DNA of 46,406 nt from JALCOL01 sp022649665. Lineage in GTDB: Bacteria; Bacillota; Bacilli; Lactobacillales; Enterococcaceae. The notes under the pieces were generated by a model. It had not been told where the DNA came from. It did not search any database and was given only the letters and a program-made list of their open reading frames with translations. Below, one piece after another: positions 31,933-41,258 of the stretch (position 1 is the stretch's first letter; every line of letters begins with the position of its first letter). The position numbers and the translations under genes are program-made. The stretch lies in NCBI GenBank assembly GCA_030372335.1, contig JAUDCW010000018.1; one strand, given 5' to 3'.

Positions 31933-32744
31933 CCGCTTTCTGTATGGCGATCATCGCTCCGCAGCTCGGGGTTTTTTTGATCATTCGCCGGCAGTCCCTC
32001 TTGGCAGACACCCTGAGTCACGTATCTTTGACCGGGGTCGCGCTTGGTCTTTTGCTGCAAGTCAGCCCGACACTCGTAACGCTCATCGTTGTGGCGGTCG
32101 CAGCCTTTTTCTTGGAATATCTGCGGATGATCTATCACAGCTACTCGGAAGTCGCGATCGCGATTTTGATGTCGGGCGGCTTAGCACTGGCACTGGTTTT
32201 GATGCATTTTGCCGGCGGGAACAGCAGCACGAATCTGCAGCAGTATTTGTTCGGCTCGATCGTGACGATCAGCGCCGAACAAGTCTGGATCTTGGCAGGC
32301 CTGAGCCTGCTCTTGTGTTTGATTTTTATTATTCTGCGGCGGCCGCTGTATGTGATGACTTTTGATGAGGAGATGGCTTTTGTCGAAGGCTTGCCGACGA
32401 GTTGGATGAGCTTATTGTTCAATGTCGTGACCGGGGTCGCGATCGCTGTGATGATCCCGATCGCCGGGGCTCTTTTGATCTCGGCGATCATGGTCCTGCC
32501 GGCTGCGATCGGGATGCGGCTCGGCAACAGTTTCCGAACGGTGCAGGTCTTAGGGGTGATCATCGGCTTATTCGGGATGTTCTCCGGCTTGTTCGCCTCT
32601 TTCCACCTCGATCTGCCGCCAGGCGCCACGATCACTTTGATTTTTATCCTTTTCTTTTTGCTTCTTCAGCTCGGAAATGCGCTATTTGTCCACTTTTTCA
32701 AACGAAAGCAAAATAATCCAGCGAAATCCCCACGTAAAATGTGA
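31890..32744 (+). CDS. adcB: Zinc ABC transporter permease AdcB
   Basis: A 284-residue ABC-3 family permease with about eight hydrophobic segments. The N-terminal motif RRQSLLADTLSHVSLTGVALG is typical of ZnuB/AdcB. The ATG at 31890 is preferred over the upstream in-frame start at 31845 because AAGGAGGGTG lies just before it. The overlap with adcC suggests translational coupling. A PurBox follows directly after its stop codon, so purR is the next transcription unit. Confidence 0.93.
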   Translation: MEIFSYDFMQRAFLAAFCMAIIAPQLGVFLIIRRQSLLADTLSHVSLTGVALGLLLQVSPTLVTLIVVAVAAFFLEYLRMIYHSYSEVAIAILMSGGLALALVLMHFAGGNSSTNLQQYLFGSIVTISAEQVWILAGLSLLLCLIFIILRRPLYVMTFDEEMAFVEGLPTSWMSLLFNVVTGVAIAVMIPIAGALLISAIMVLPAAIGMRLGNSFRTVQVLGVIIGLFGMFSGLFASFHLDLPPGATITLIFILFFLLLQLGNALFVHFFKRKQNNPAKSPRKM

Positions 32745-32745
32745 G

Positions 32746-32810
32746 AATTACGAACATTCTCTGATAAATTGGAAAAAATTCTCGCTATTTGATACGTTTA
32801 TTTATATAAT
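32746..32810 (+). promoter_or_regulatory. purR upstream region: PurBox and -10
   Basis: AATTACGAACATT (32746-32758) matches the PurBox consensus AWWWCCGAACWWT at 12 of 13 positions, one base after the adcB stop. A perfect TATAAT lies at 32805-32810 with no good -35. I found no second, inverted PurBox, which strong PurR sites usually have. Autoregulation of purR is plausible. Confidence 0.5.
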
Positions 32811-32840
32811 GGGAGGGAAAATATTGAAGGAGTGATTTGT

Positions 32841-33659
32841 TTGAAAATAAGACGCAGTGAACGTCTGATCGATATGACCCAATATTTGCTGACCCATCCG
32901 CACACTTTGGTTTCGCTGACTTTGTTTGCAAAGCGGTATGATTCCGCGAAGTCTTCGATCAGCGAGGACATTACGATCATCAAAAAGACGTTTCGCGAAA
33001 GAGGCTTAGGGAAGATCGCAACGATCCCCGGGGCGACCGGCGGCGTGATGTATACCCCGATGATGCCGCAGGAAATGGCGAAAGCTGATATTCTTGAAAT
33101 CTGCGACCGCTTGTCGGAAAAGGATCGGCTGCTGCCCGGTGGCTATGTATATTTGTCAGATCTTTTAGGGGAGCCGGAGCTTTTGCGCAATATCGGGCGC
33201 ATCATCGCTTCTAAATATGCTGATCAGGAGATCGATGCGGTGATGACAGTCGCTACCAAAGGCGTGCCGATCGCTCAAGCCGTCTCCTATTATTTGAACA
33301 GTCCATTCGTGATCGTGCGGCGCGACTCGAAGATCACCGAAGGCTCGACAGTCAGCGTAAACTATGTTTCAGGTTCGTCCAACCGGATCGAAAAAATGGA
33401 ATTATCCAAACGCAGCCTGAAGCAGGGCTCGCGGATCCTCGTCGTCGATGATTTCATGAAAGGCGGCGGAACGGTCAACGGGATGCGGAGCTTGATCGAA
33501 GAGTTCGATGCCGAGCTTGTGGGGATCACCGTGTTTGCCGAAGCGAATTTCAAAGGGGAACGCGCCGTTGAAAATTATCATTCGCTCCTATATGTGGAAA
33601 AAGTCGATCCGGCGACGAAAACGATCAAAGTCGTTCCCGGAAATTATTTTGAGGAATAG
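32841..33659 (+). CDS. purR: Purine operon repressor PurR
   Basis: A 272-residue regulator of the Gram-positive PurR type, not LacI type. It has an N-terminal winged helix domain (about 1-74, including SAKSSISEDI) and a phosphoribosyltransferase-like domain with the PRPP loop VVDDFMKGGGT near 203. In Bacillus it represses purine genes and PRPP releases it. The start is TTG at 32841, because relatives begin with M-K-x-R-R-S and AAGGAGTG ends 6 bases upstream; GTG at 32832 is inside that site. It is followed by glmU after a strong terminator. Confidence 0.94.
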   Translation: MKIRRSERLIDMTQYLLTHPHTLVSLTLFAKRYDSAKSSISEDITIIKKTFRERGLGKIATIPGATGGVMYTPMMPQEMAKADILEICDRLSEKDRLLPGGYVYLSDLLGEPELLRNIGRIIASKYADQEIDAVMTVATKGVPIAQAVSYYLNSPFVIVRRDSKITEGSTVSVNYVSGSSNRIEKMELSKRSLKQGSRILVVDDFMKGGGTVNGMRSLIEEFDAELVGITVFAEANFKGERAVENYHSLLYVEKVDPATKTIKVVPGNYFEE

Positions 33660-33662
33660 CCG

Positions 33663-33735
33663 AAGAGGCTGTTTTTCGGACACTGTTTATCCAAAGTGGG
33701 GCCGCGACAAAATTTTTGTCGCAGCCCCGCTTTCT
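33663..33735 (+). terminator. Copy C of the dispersed repeat with terminator after purR
   Basis: The 5' part AAGAGGCTG (33663-33671) and CTGTTTAT (33683-33690) resemble copies A and B. The 3' part is a hairpin: GTGGGGC-C-GCGACAAAA (33696-33712) against TTTTTGTCGC-A-GCCCCGC (33713-33730), with one mismatch and one wobble, then TTTC. Confidence 0.8.
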
Positions 33736-33762
33736 TGCGGAAGATCTGAAAACAGTTGAGAT

Positions 33763-33791
33763 TTGTATTCTTTTTTAGGTTTCGATACACT
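33763..33791 (+). promoter_or_regulatory. glmU promoter
   Basis: TTGTAT (33763-33768), 17-base spacer, TACACT (33786-33791). It gives glmU its own transcript after the purR terminator. Confidence 0.65.
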
Positions 33792-33821
33792 GAAAGTAAT
33801 AGAAAGCGAGTGTGAAATTTT

Positions 33822-35195
33822 TTGAATCGATATGTAGTGATTTTAGCAGCCGGTCAGGGGACCCGCATGAAATCCAAATTATATAAAGTGCTTCATCCAG
33901 TTTGCGGTGTGCCGATGGTTGAACACGTTTTGCGCCAAGCAGAAGCACTGCAGCCTGAAAAGATCGTGACGATCGTTGGGTTTGGGGCCGAAGCAGTCGA
34001 ACGCCAACTTGGACGGCGGACAGAATATGTTCTGCAGGAGCAGCAGCTGGGGACCGGCCACGCAGTCATGCAGACACAGAAGATCTTGGGAACGCTTCCC
34101 GGAACAACGGTCGTGATCAGCGGGGACACGCCGCTTTTGACGCATGAGACGCTGCAAAAATTGATGGATTATCATGAAGCACATGCGAACCAAGCAACGA
34201 TCTTGACTGCGGAAGCAGCCGATCCTTTCAGTTACGGGCGTGTGATCCGTGACGAAAGCGGTCAAGTCCAAAAAATCGTTGAACAAAAAGACGGAACGCC
34301 TGCTGAGCTGCAAGTCAAAGAGATCAATACCGGAACATATTGTTTTGATAATCAGGCGCTTTTTTCGGCCTTGGCTGAAGTCAAGACGGATAATGCGCAA
34401 GGCGAATATTACCTGCCGGACGTGATCGAGATCCTGAAATCAGCAGGCAAACGGGTCGGCGCCTATCAAACGCATGATTTTGAAGAGTCGATCGGCGTCA
34501 ATGACCGCGTCGCATTGGCGGAAGCTACGAAAATCATGCAGCGGCGCATCAACAAAAAACATATGACCGGCGGCGTGACGCTGATCGATCCAGCTCGGAC
34601 ATATATCGATCTGGATGTTGAAATCGGCAACGATACCGTGATCGAGCCGGATGTCTCGCTCAAAGGAACCACGCAAGTCGCGCACGACTGCCTTGTCACA
34701 AGCGGCAGCGTCATCAAAAATTGCCAAATCGAAGAAAACGTTACGATCACGCAATCCTTTTTAGAAGACAGCATTATTCATTCCGGCAGCGATGTCGGTC
34801 CGTTCTCTCACTTGCGTCCTGAAAGCGAGATCGGTCCCAGCGTGCATATCGGCAACTTTGTAGAAACGAAAAAAGCGCAGATCGGGCGCGGCACGAAAGT
34901 CGGGCACTTGACATATGTCGGCGACGCGACGCTTGGTAAAGACATCAATGTCGGCTGCGGGACGATCTTTGTCAATTTTGACGGCAAAGAAAAGCATCAT
35001 ACGACGGTCGGCAACAATGTCTTCATCGGCTGCAACGCAAATTTGCTCGCCCCGGTGACGATCGCGAAAGATTCATTTATCGCGGCCGGTTCAACGATCA
35101 CTGACGATGTACCGGAAGATGCGCTGGCGATCGCCCGCGCACGCCAGCAAAATAAGGAAGGATATGCGAAAAAACTTCCTTACAATCAAAAGTAA
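33822..35195 (+). CDS. glmU: Bifunctional UDP-GlcNAc pyrophosphorylase / GlcN-1-P acetyltransferase GlmU
   Basis: A 457-residue enzyme making UDP-N-acetylglucosamine for the cell wall. The N-terminal uridylyltransferase domain has LAAGQGTRMKSK at 8-19 and the sugar-binding GDTPLL near 102. The C-terminal left-handed beta-helix (about 255-457) has the acetyltransferase residues in HLRPESEIG, NFVETKKA and GCNANLLAPV. The start is TTG with only a weak purine-rich site (AAAGCGAG) upstream; the next ATG is out of frame, and GlmU proteins begin M-x-R-Y. purR-glmU-prs order is conserved in enterococci. Confidence 0.96.
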   Translation: MNRYVVILAAGQGTRMKSKLYKVLHPVCGVPMVEHVLRQAEALQPEKIVTIVGFGAEAVERQLGRRTEYVLQEQQLGTGHAVMQTQKILGTLPGTTVVISGDTPLLTHETLQKLMDYHEAHANQATILTAEAADPFSYGRVIRDESGQVQKIVEQKDGTPAELQVKEINTGTYCFDNQALFSALAEVKTDNAQGEYYLPDVIEILKSAGKRVGAYQTHDFEESIGVNDRVALAEATKIMQRRINKKHMTGGVTLIDPARTYIDLDVEIGNDTVIEPDVSLKGTTQVAHDCLVTSGSVIKNCQIEENVTITQSFLEDSIIHSGSDVGPFSHLRPESEIGPSVHIGNFVETKKAQIGRGTKVGHLTYVGDATLGKDINVGCGTIFVNFDGKEKHHTTVGNNVFIGCNANLLAPVTIAKDSFIAAGSTITDDVPEDALAIARARQQNKEGYAKKLPYNQK

Positions 35196-35325
35196 TTTTA
35201 TTTTTCCGAAACTAGGAACTTCCCTCTTTTTTGCGATTGCCGAAAAAAAGGATTGCATTATTAAAAAAAAGCACGTAGTATAATTTGTTGGAAGAATGTC
35301 CACTATAGAAAGTTGAGGAAGATAA

Positions 35326-36309
35326 ATGTCAAATCATTATTCTGATCCAAGATTGAAGATTTTTGCGTTGAATTCGAACAAGCCGCTTGCCGAAAAAATT
35401 GCACAAACAGTCGGCGTGGAGCTCGGGAAATCCTCGGTGCGTAAATTCAGCGATGGAGAAATCCAAATGAACATCGAGGAAAGCATCCGCGGTTCTCATG
35501 TTTATTTGATCCAATCGACGTCCAGTCCGGTCAATGATAATTTGATGGAGCTATTGATCATGATCGATGCGATGAAACGTGCCAGTGCTGAAACGATCAA
35601 TATCGTGATGCCGTATTACGGTTATGCTCGCCAAGACCGCAAAGCTCGTTCGCGCGAACCGATCACGGCAAAACTCGTTGCGGATATGCTGATGACCGCC
35701 GGCAGCGACCGCCTATTGACGCTTGATCTGCACGCAGCTCAGATCCAAGGCTTCTTCGATATTCCAGTGGATCATTTAATGGCAGCGCCTTTGATCGCTG
35801 ATTATTTCATCGACAAAGGATTAGTTGGTGATGACATTGTGGTCGTTTCTCCTGACCACGGCGGGGTGACACGAGCCCGCAAACTAGCCGAATATTTGAA
35901 AGCACCGATCGCGATCATCGACAAACGTCGTCCGCGCGCGAATGTTGCAGAAGTAATGAACATCATCGGCAATGTCGATGGTAAAAAATGTATCTTGATC
36001 GATGACATGATCGACACCGCCGGCACGATCACGCTGGCAGCGAATGCCTTATCAAAAGCCGGGGCCGTCGAAGTTTACGCTTCCTGTACGCATCCGGTCC
36101 TTTCCGGTCCCGCATTGGAACGAATCGAAAATTCAACGATCAAACGCTTGGTGGTTACCGATTCGATCTATCTTTCGCCTGAACGGGTCACTGATAAAGT
36201 CGACCAGATCTCAGTCGGCCACTTGATGGGCGAAGCGATCAAACGGATCCATGAAAATCGTCCGGTAAGTCCGCTTTTCGAAACGAAACATATCATGCAC
36301 AACGACTAA
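35326..36309 (+). CDS. prs: Ribose-phosphate pyrophosphokinase Prs
   Basis: A 327-residue class I PRPP synthase. The ATP/ribose-5-phosphate site segments FSDGEIQ near 42 and YARQDRKARSREPITAK near 103, and the PRPP loop ILIDDMIDTAGT near 224, are all intact. It makes PRPP for nucleotides, histidine and tryptophan, and PRPP is the ligand of PurR encoded just upstream. GAGGAAG precedes the ATG. A perfect -10 TATAAT lies at 35279-35284 with a suboptimal TTGCAT 20 bases before it. Confidence 0.97.
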   Translation: MSNHYSDPRLKIFALNSNKPLAEKIAQTVGVELGKSSVRKFSDGEIQMNIEESIRGSHVYLIQSTSSPVNDNLMELLIMIDAMKRASAETINIVMPYYGYARQDRKARSREPITAKLVADMLMTAGSDRLLTLDLHAAQIQGFFDIPVDHLMAAPLIADYFIDKGLVGDDIVVVSPDHGGVTRARKLAEYLKAPIAIIDKRRPRANVAEVMNIIGNVDGKKCILIDDMIDTAGTITLAANALSKAGAVEVYASCTHPVLSGPALERIENSTIKRLVVTDSIYLSPERVTDKVDQISVGHLMGEAIKRIHENRPVSPLFETKHIMHND

Positions 36310-36317
36310 GAAATCAG

Positions 36318-36365
36318 ATTGAAAACACCCGGCTGAAGCGAGAAACTTCGGCCGGGTGTTTTTCA
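36318..36365. terminator. Bidirectional terminator between prs and mscL
   Basis: AACACCCGGCTGAAG (36324-36338) pairs with CTTCGGCCGGGTGTT (36346-36360) with one wobble. Flanking TTGAA/TTCAA and A and T tracts extend it. Loop of 7 bases. Confidence 0.9.
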
Positions 36366-36376
36366 ATGAATGCAGA

Positions 36377-36829
36377 TCATGATCTATTGTCAGGTCGGGC
36401 AGGTTTTTGAGCGGATTTTTCTGCTGCAGCGGGATTTTGTTGTTTTTCCAAGAGATCGCGGATATCTTCTAAAAGCGTGATCTCAGGAGCGGCAGCGGGT
36501 TCTTCTGCTTTTTCTTTTGCGGCCATATCTTTTAATTTGTTCGTTCCTTTTACGATCAGGAATAAAACGAAAGCGGTGATCAGAAAGCTGAGGAGAGCTG
36601 TCACGACATCGCCGAATTTAAATTCAACCCCGTGGAAGCGGACATTCAGCCCGTCAAACTCGCCTTTCGTGCTCCCGGTCGCCAGCGCAATGATCAAGTT
36701 GACGATCGGGGTGATGATGCCGCTCACGACACCGGTCACGACGGCGGTAAAAGCTGCCCCGATCACGATCCCAACGGCCATATCGATCACATTGCCGCGC
36801 ATGATGAATTCTTTAAATTCTTTTATCAT
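36377..36829 (-). CDS. mscL: Large-conductance mechanosensitive channel MscL
   Basis: A 150-residue channel with two transmembrane helices. The first holds the pore motif NVIDMAVGIVIGAAFTAVV (about 13-31) and the second lies near 78-98. A C-terminal helical bundle follows (DIRDLLEKQ). The segment between them, about 110-125, is Glu/Ala/Pro-rich and makes it a little longer than E. coli MscL (136). It opens under membrane tension and protects against osmotic downshock. GAGGGGGTGAGAATCA precedes the ATG. It stands alone, convergent with prs. Confidence 0.96.
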   Translation of the reverse strand: MIKEFKEFIMRGNVIDMAVGIVIGAAFTAVVTGVVSGIITPIVNLIIALATGSTKGEFDGLNVRFHGVEFKFGDVVTALLSFLITAFVLFLIVKGTNKLKDMAAKEKAEEPAAAPEITLLEDIRDLLEKQQNPAAAEKSAQKPARPDNRS

Positions 36830-36913
36830 TGATTCTCACCCCCTCAATAAGTAAAAAAGTATTTTACTTCTGCGAGATTGCTCTCAATTCTATTTTAAAT
36901 GAATTGGTCAAGA

Positions 36914-36942
36914 TTGCCAAAGTGAAATGATTCGCTTATCAT
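36914..36942 (+). promoter_or_regulatory. ymfF operon promoter
   Basis: TTGCCA (36914-36919), 17-base spacer, TATCAT (36937-36942), 31 bases before the ymfF ATG. Confidence 0.65.
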
Positions 36943-36972
36943 CAAGTCAGAGTGCGTTTGAAGGAGGAAACT

Positions 36973-38244
36973 ATGAATAATTCAAATCCTGCATTTGATT
37001 TGCAGATCATCCCCACCAAAAAATTTAAAACGATCCGGATCGAGATCCGGTTTGCCGCTCCGCTCGCGCGGGAAAACAGCACCCCGCGGGCGCTTTTAGC
37101 AGCGCTCCTGGAGACAAGTTCCAAGAAATATCCGACGCAGCAGGCGTTGAGCACGAAACTGGCGGAGCTGTACGGGGCAACGTTCGGAGCTAATGTGTCC
37201 AGACGCGGTCAGCAGCATTGGCTGAATCTTCAGCTGTCGATCGTTAACGAAAAATATCTGCAGGAAAAAGGGATCTTGGCGCAAGCGGTCGATCTGTTGA
37301 AAGAGATCGTCTTTTCGCCGAATATTACCGAGGATCATTTTGAAACAATGGTTTTTGAACGTGCAAAGCAGAACTTGAAAGACTATATCGCGAGCCTTGA
37401 AGAAGACAAACAGAGCTGGGCGACGCTCAAGATCCAAGAAGAATATTTTGTGGAACAAGCGCAAAAAGTGCCGGCATTCGGCGCTTTGCGCGATTTTGTG
37501 ACTTTAACGCCGGAAAGCTTGGTCCGTACGTACCGCGAGATGCTGACGCATGACAAGCTGACGGTCGCCGTGCTGGGCGATGTTGATCCCGAAGAGATCG
37601 AACTGCTTTTTGCTGATTTTGCTTCCCTTGGCGATCCGCAGCTGAAGCTGCCGCTCTTTTATGCGCAGGATGAGAGCAATCTGATCCATGAAGCACAGGA
37701 AGAGCAGCCGGTGATCCAGTCAAAACTCAATTTAGCGTATGATACCGGCATCTACTATTATGACGAGCTGTATTTTCCGCAAATCGTTGCGAATGCATTG
37801 TTCGGCGGTTCAGCGGTCAGCAAGCTGTTTTTAAACGTGCGCGAAAAAGCTTCTTTAGCGTATTCGATTTCGAGCAGCAGTGACGTTTTTCGCGGCTGTA
37901 TGTTCGTTCAAACGGGGATCGACCGCAAAAATCGGGAGCGTGTGCTGCGCATGGTCAATGAAGAGCTCGAGTCGCTTCGGCGCGGTGAAGTTGAAAGTGA
38001 GACGCTGAAAAATATCAAGCGCCAGCTGCGGAACCAGTTTTTGATCGGCCAAGATCAGATCCGGACGATCCTCGATCAAAATTATTTGGCGAACATTTAT
38101 CCTGCGGCCGCGATCTCAACGGCCGAATGGCTCAAACGGCTGGAAGCGGTCAGCATCAAAGAGATCCAGCAGGCGGCTGAACGCTGGAATTTGAGTGCGA
38201 TCTATTTTTTGGAGGGGGCAGGTAAAAATGAAGAAAATATATGA
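36973..38244 (+). CDS. ymfF: M16 family peptidase-like protein YmfF (inactive partner)
   Basis: A 423-residue protein of the M16 peptidase fold (two homologous halves). The zinc motif HxxEH is missing: the equivalent N-terminal helix reads LLAALLETSSKKY. As in other M16B pairs it probably supplies the substrate-binding half for YmfH, encoded next. The ATG at 36973 is supported by AAGGAGG. ymfH overlaps its end by 17 bases. No confirmed substrate is known to me; the genes are widely conserved before ymfI-rodZ-pgsA in Firmicutes. Confidence 0.88.
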   Translation: MNNSNPAFDLQIIPTKKFKTIRIEIRFAAPLARENSTPRALLAALLETSSKKYPTQQALSTKLAELYGATFGANVSRRGQQHWLNLQLSIVNEKYLQEKGILAQAVDLLKEIVFSPNITEDHFETMVFERAKQNLKDYIASLEEDKQSWATLKIQEEYFVEQAQKVPAFGALRDFVTLTPESLVRTYREMLTHDKLTVAVLGDVDPEEIELLFADFASLGDPQLKLPLFYAQDESNLIHEAQEEQPVIQSKLNLAYDTGIYYYDELYFPQIVANALFGGSAVSKLFLNVREKASLAYSISSSSDVFRGCMFVQTGIDRKNRERVLRMVNEELESLRRGEVESETLKNIKRQLRNQFLIGQDQIRTILDQNYLANIYPAAAISTAEWLKRLEAVSIKEIQQAAERWNLSAIYFLEGAGKNEENI

Positions 38245-39523
38245 GCGGCTGCAGGAAACCGTTTATGCAGAAACGCTGGCTAACGGTTTGCAAGTTTATC
38301 TTGTGCCGAAACCCGGATTCAAACAAACATTCGGGCTCTTTACGACGAATTACGGCTCGATCGACAATGTATTCGTTCCGCTCGGCGAAACTACCAAACG
38401 GGAAGTCCCAGACGGGATCGCGCATTTTTTAGAGCATCAGATGTTTGCGGAACCGGACGGCGACGCAGCTGAAAAATTTGCGCGTTTGGGAGCGTATTCC
38501 AATGCGTTTACCAGCTTTACCCGTACCAGCTACCTATTTTCAGCGACAGAATACATTCGTGAAAATCTTTTGACATTAGTTGATTTTGTCCAGCAGCCGT
38601 ATTTTACCGAAAAAGGTGTTGCAAAAGAAAAGGGAATCATCGAGCAAGAAATCAAAATGTACGACGATGATCCCAGCTGGCGGATCTTTTTCGGGCTGCT
38701 CGAAAATCTTTATCCGAAACATCCGCTTCATCTGGATATCGCCGGAACGGTCGCCAGCATCAAAGAAATCACCCCAGCCGAACTTTTGACTTGCTACCGG
38801 ACGTTTTATCATCCGAGCAATATGTCGCTGGTCGTCGTCGGCGCGATCGATCCGGCTGAAACATTGCGCTGGATCCGCGAAAATCAAGCGCAGAAGTCTT
38901 TTGCTCCGGCGGAAACGCTCCAGCGCTTTTTTCCGGAAGAGACGCTGGCGGACCTTCAACCAAAACGAGTCGAGGAGGCAGATGTCGTGCGGCCGAAACT
39001 TCTTTTGGGGATCAAAGGAAGCGCACCGCTCCCTGAAGCAGCGGCTGAACGCTTCGTTTATCACCGCAGCTTGAATCTTTTGCTGGAGATGCTGTTAGGC
39101 GAAACTTCAGAGAAATATCAAGAACTGTATGAAGAAGGGTTGATCGACGACTCGTTCAGTCTGGAAGTCGATCTGGAGCGGGAGCTGTACTTTGGGATCC
39201 TGGGCGGCGATACCGATCAGCCGGAAAAGCTGGATGAAGTCTTGGCGAAGGTCTTGAGCGAATGGAAAGACTCGCCTGCGCTCACGGAAAAACGGTTTGA
39301 ATTGCTGAAGCGCCGGATGATCGGCAAATACTTGCAATCGCTCAATTCACTTGAGTTTATCGCAACGCGCCTCAGTCAAAAAGATGCACATACGGTCTCA
39401 GTTTTTGAAGAAGTGCCGCTGATCGAAAAGCTGACGCTGGCAGATGTTTTAAAATCCGGGGAAAGCTTCCTGCGTCCTGAAGCGTTCAGCCGTTTCGTCT
39501 TGAAGCCGGTGAAAAACGCATGA
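38228..39523 (+). CDS. ymfH: M16 family zinc peptidase YmfH
   Basis: A 431-residue M16B metallopeptidase. The inverted zinc motif HFLEH is near residue 66 and the distal glutamate lies in IIEQEIKMYDDDP near 138, so it looks catalytically competent. It likely works as a heterodimer with YmfF. The ATG at 38228 has GGAGGGGGCAGG upstream and lies inside the end of ymfF. Its stop overlaps the ymfI start by 4 bases (ATGA), giving a coupled three-gene unit. Confidence 0.9.
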   Translation: MKKIYERLQETVYAETLANGLQVYLVPKPGFKQTFGLFTTNYGSIDNVFVPLGETTKREVPDGIAHFLEHQMFAEPDGDAAEKFARLGAYSNAFTSFTRTSYLFSATEYIRENLLTLVDFVQQPYFTEKGVAKEKGIIEQEIKMYDDDPSWRIFFGLLENLYPKHPLHLDIAGTVASIKEITPAELLTCYRTFYHPSNMSLVVVGAIDPAETLRWIRENQAQKSFAPAETLQRFFPEETLADLQPKRVEEADVVRPKLLLGIKGSAPLPEAAAERFVYHRSLNLLLEMLLGETSEKYQELYEEGLIDDSFSLEVDLERELYFGILGGDTDQPEKLDEVLAKVLSEWKDSPALTEKRFELLKRRMIGKYLQSLNSLEFIATRLSQKDAHTVSVFEEVPLIEKLTLADVLKSGESFLRPEAFSRFVLKPVKNA

Positions 39524-40248
39524 AAGGCTGGGTTTTGATCCTCGGCGCAAGCGGCGACATCGGTTCCGCCAGTGCACGAGTGCTCGCGGCTTCCGGGTAT
39601 TCGCTTTATCTGCATGCCCACCGCCATTCGGAAAAAGCGGCGGTTTTGCGGGACGAATTGACGAAAAAATATCCGCAGCAGGACTTTTTGACGGTCTTCT
39701 TGGATTGTACTCGCCCGGAAGAAGTCCCGGAATTTCTGCAGCAGCTGTTTCAAGTCGACGGAGTCGTTTTCGCACAAGGCAAAACATACTATGGACTGCT
39801 GCGCGAAATGGATTTCCGCGAGATCCGCGAATTATATCAGATCCAGTTGGAAACACCGATCCTGCTTTTGCAAAAGCTGGAAGAAAAGCTCTCGCGCTGC
39901 AAAAACGGCCGCATCGTCTGGATCGGCTCAGTTTACGGGATCGCCGGCAGCGGAATGGAAACTTTCTACAGCAGCTTGAAAGGCGCGCAGCAGGCATTCT
40001 GCAAAGCTTACAGCCGGGAAGTCGCGACGCTCGGCATCACCGCCAATGTGATCGCTCCCGGCGCAGTGGATACTCAAATGAACCGCTCCTTTACGCCCGA
40101 AGAGGTGCTCGCGCTTAAAAGTGCGATCCCGCTCCAGCGAATGGCCTCCCCGGCGGAGATCGCTTATTGGGTAGGTGCGCTTTTTGCGCCGGCTGCACGC
40201 TTTATGACGGGGGAGACACTGCCAGTGACTGGCGGCTGGCTCTATTAA
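39520..40248 (+). CDS. ymfI: Short-chain dehydrogenase/reductase YmfI
   Basis: A 242-residue SDR. The nucleotide motif GASGDIG is at 8-14, the catalytic Ser lies in IGSVYG near 137 and YSSLK at about 150-154, and the C-terminal TGETLPVTGG is FabG-like. The substrate is unknown; the family includes 3-oxoacyl-ACP reductases. Start by ATGA overlap with ymfH. Next is rodZ after 72 bases. Confidence 0.9.
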   Translation: MKGWVLILGASGDIGSASARVLAASGYSLYLHAHRHSEKAAVLRDELTKKYPQQDFLTVFLDCTRPEEVPEFLQQLFQVDGVVFAQGKTYYGLLREMDFREIRELYQIQLETPILLLQKLEEKLSRCKNGRIVWIGSVYGIAGSGMETFYSSLKGAQQAFCKAYSREVATLGITANVIAPGAVDTQMNRSFTPEEVLALKSAIPLQRMASPAEIAYWVGALFAPAARFMTGETLPVTGGWLY

Positions 40249-40320
40249 GAGTGGTTTAAGATGAAAAATTTCCCGCAGTAAGGCATAATAGAACCAAGAG
40301 GAATTAAAGGAGGAGTTCGT

Positions 40321-41199
40321 GTGATCAATATCGGGGAAACGTTGAAGAGCGCCCGTGAAAATAAACATCTCTCATTGAGCGAGCTGCAGCAGGAAACAAA
40401 GATCCAAGAGCGCTATTTGCTGGCACTGGAAAAAAACCGCTTTTTTGAGATCCCGAGTGATTTTTATGTCCATAGTTTTATCGAACAATATGCCGCGGCG
40501 GTCGGCGTCAAAAGCCAGCCGCTCTTAGAGGCTTACGACAACAAAGAAGTCGTGCTCGATGAGAGCAATATGTATGGAACCGCCGATCCGGCGATGCATG
40601 ATGCTTTGCCGTCGCGCCGCGCGATCCGCAATGAAAAGACGGGTACCGGAAAAATCAAAGCAGCGATCCCGCTTTTGGTTTTGATCGCGCTTGCGGCTGC
40701 GATTATTGTCGGCGTTTTGTATATGACGGTCAAAGATCACCGTACGCCGCAGATCGCGGCCCATTCTTCGTCGAGCAAAATCGTTTCGTCGAAATCGACA
40801 AAGAAGAGCAGCTCGACAGCTTCATCTACGACGCAAAGTTCATCCAAAGCGGCGGATACCAGCAAAGTGACGCTCGGAACCGACGGCGGTGCAAGCCAGA
40901 CGGTTACTTTGGAAAATGCGCCGAAGCAAGTCAAGATCGACTTTTCGGCGAATGAACAAACGTGGATCGGGGTCTATTACGATTCGGTCGGCCAGGATTT
41001 GTTCCCGAATAAAAACAGCGCGAAGACGTTTGACGTGCCGGAAGGCGTCACGCAGGTCAAGATCATTTTGGGCAAAGGCCAGTCCAGTTTAGCAGCACCG
41101 ACTGTCAAGATCGACGGCCATGAAGTCAAATATACGGCGGATCAAAGCGGAAAAGTTTCCAAAACGCTTGAGCTGACGATCCAGCCGGCAGCGAAATAA
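40321..41199 (+). CDS. rodZ: Cytoskeletal/cell-shape protein RodZ (YmfM)
   Basis: A 292-residue protein. A cytoplasmic Xre-type helix-turn-helix (about 1-70, IGETLKSARENKHLSL) is followed by a transmembrane segment near 114-137. A Ser/Thr/Lys-rich linker (about 145-185) leads to an extracytoplasmic DUF4115 beta domain. RodZ links MreB or the division machinery to the membrane; in cocci it acts with peripheral wall synthesis. The GTG start has AGGAGTTC upstream. Confidence 0.9.
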   Translation: MINIGETLKSARENKHLSLSELQQETKIQERYLLALEKNRFFEIPSDFYVHSFIEQYAAAVGVKSQPLLEAYDNKEVVLDESNMYGTADPAMHDALPSRRAIRNEKTGTGKIKAAIPLLVLIALAAAIIVGVLYMTVKDHRTPQIAAHSSSSKIVSSKSTKKSSSTASSTTQSSSKAADTSKVTLGTDGGASQTVTLENAPKQVKIDFSANEQTWIGVYYDSVGQDLFPNKNSAKTFDVPEGVTQVKIILGKGQSSLAAPTVKIDGHEVKYTADQSGKVSKTLELTIQPAAK

Positions 41200-41205
41200 C
41201 TCAAC

Positions 41206-41240
41206 AGACAGCGGATAGAAAACTCTATTTGCTGTCTTTC
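41206..41240 (+). terminator. Weak hairpin after rodZ
   Basis: AGACAGC (41206-41212) pairs with GCTGTCT (41231-41237), with an inner TAGA/TCTA. Only TTTC follows, so termination would be partial. Confidence 0.35.
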
Positions 41241-41258
41241 TGCGAGGTGGAGGAGCTC

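Noticed and set aside
35196..35325. PurBox before prs (TTTTCCGAAACTA)
   Set aside because: Four mismatches to the consensus, including in the CGAAC core.
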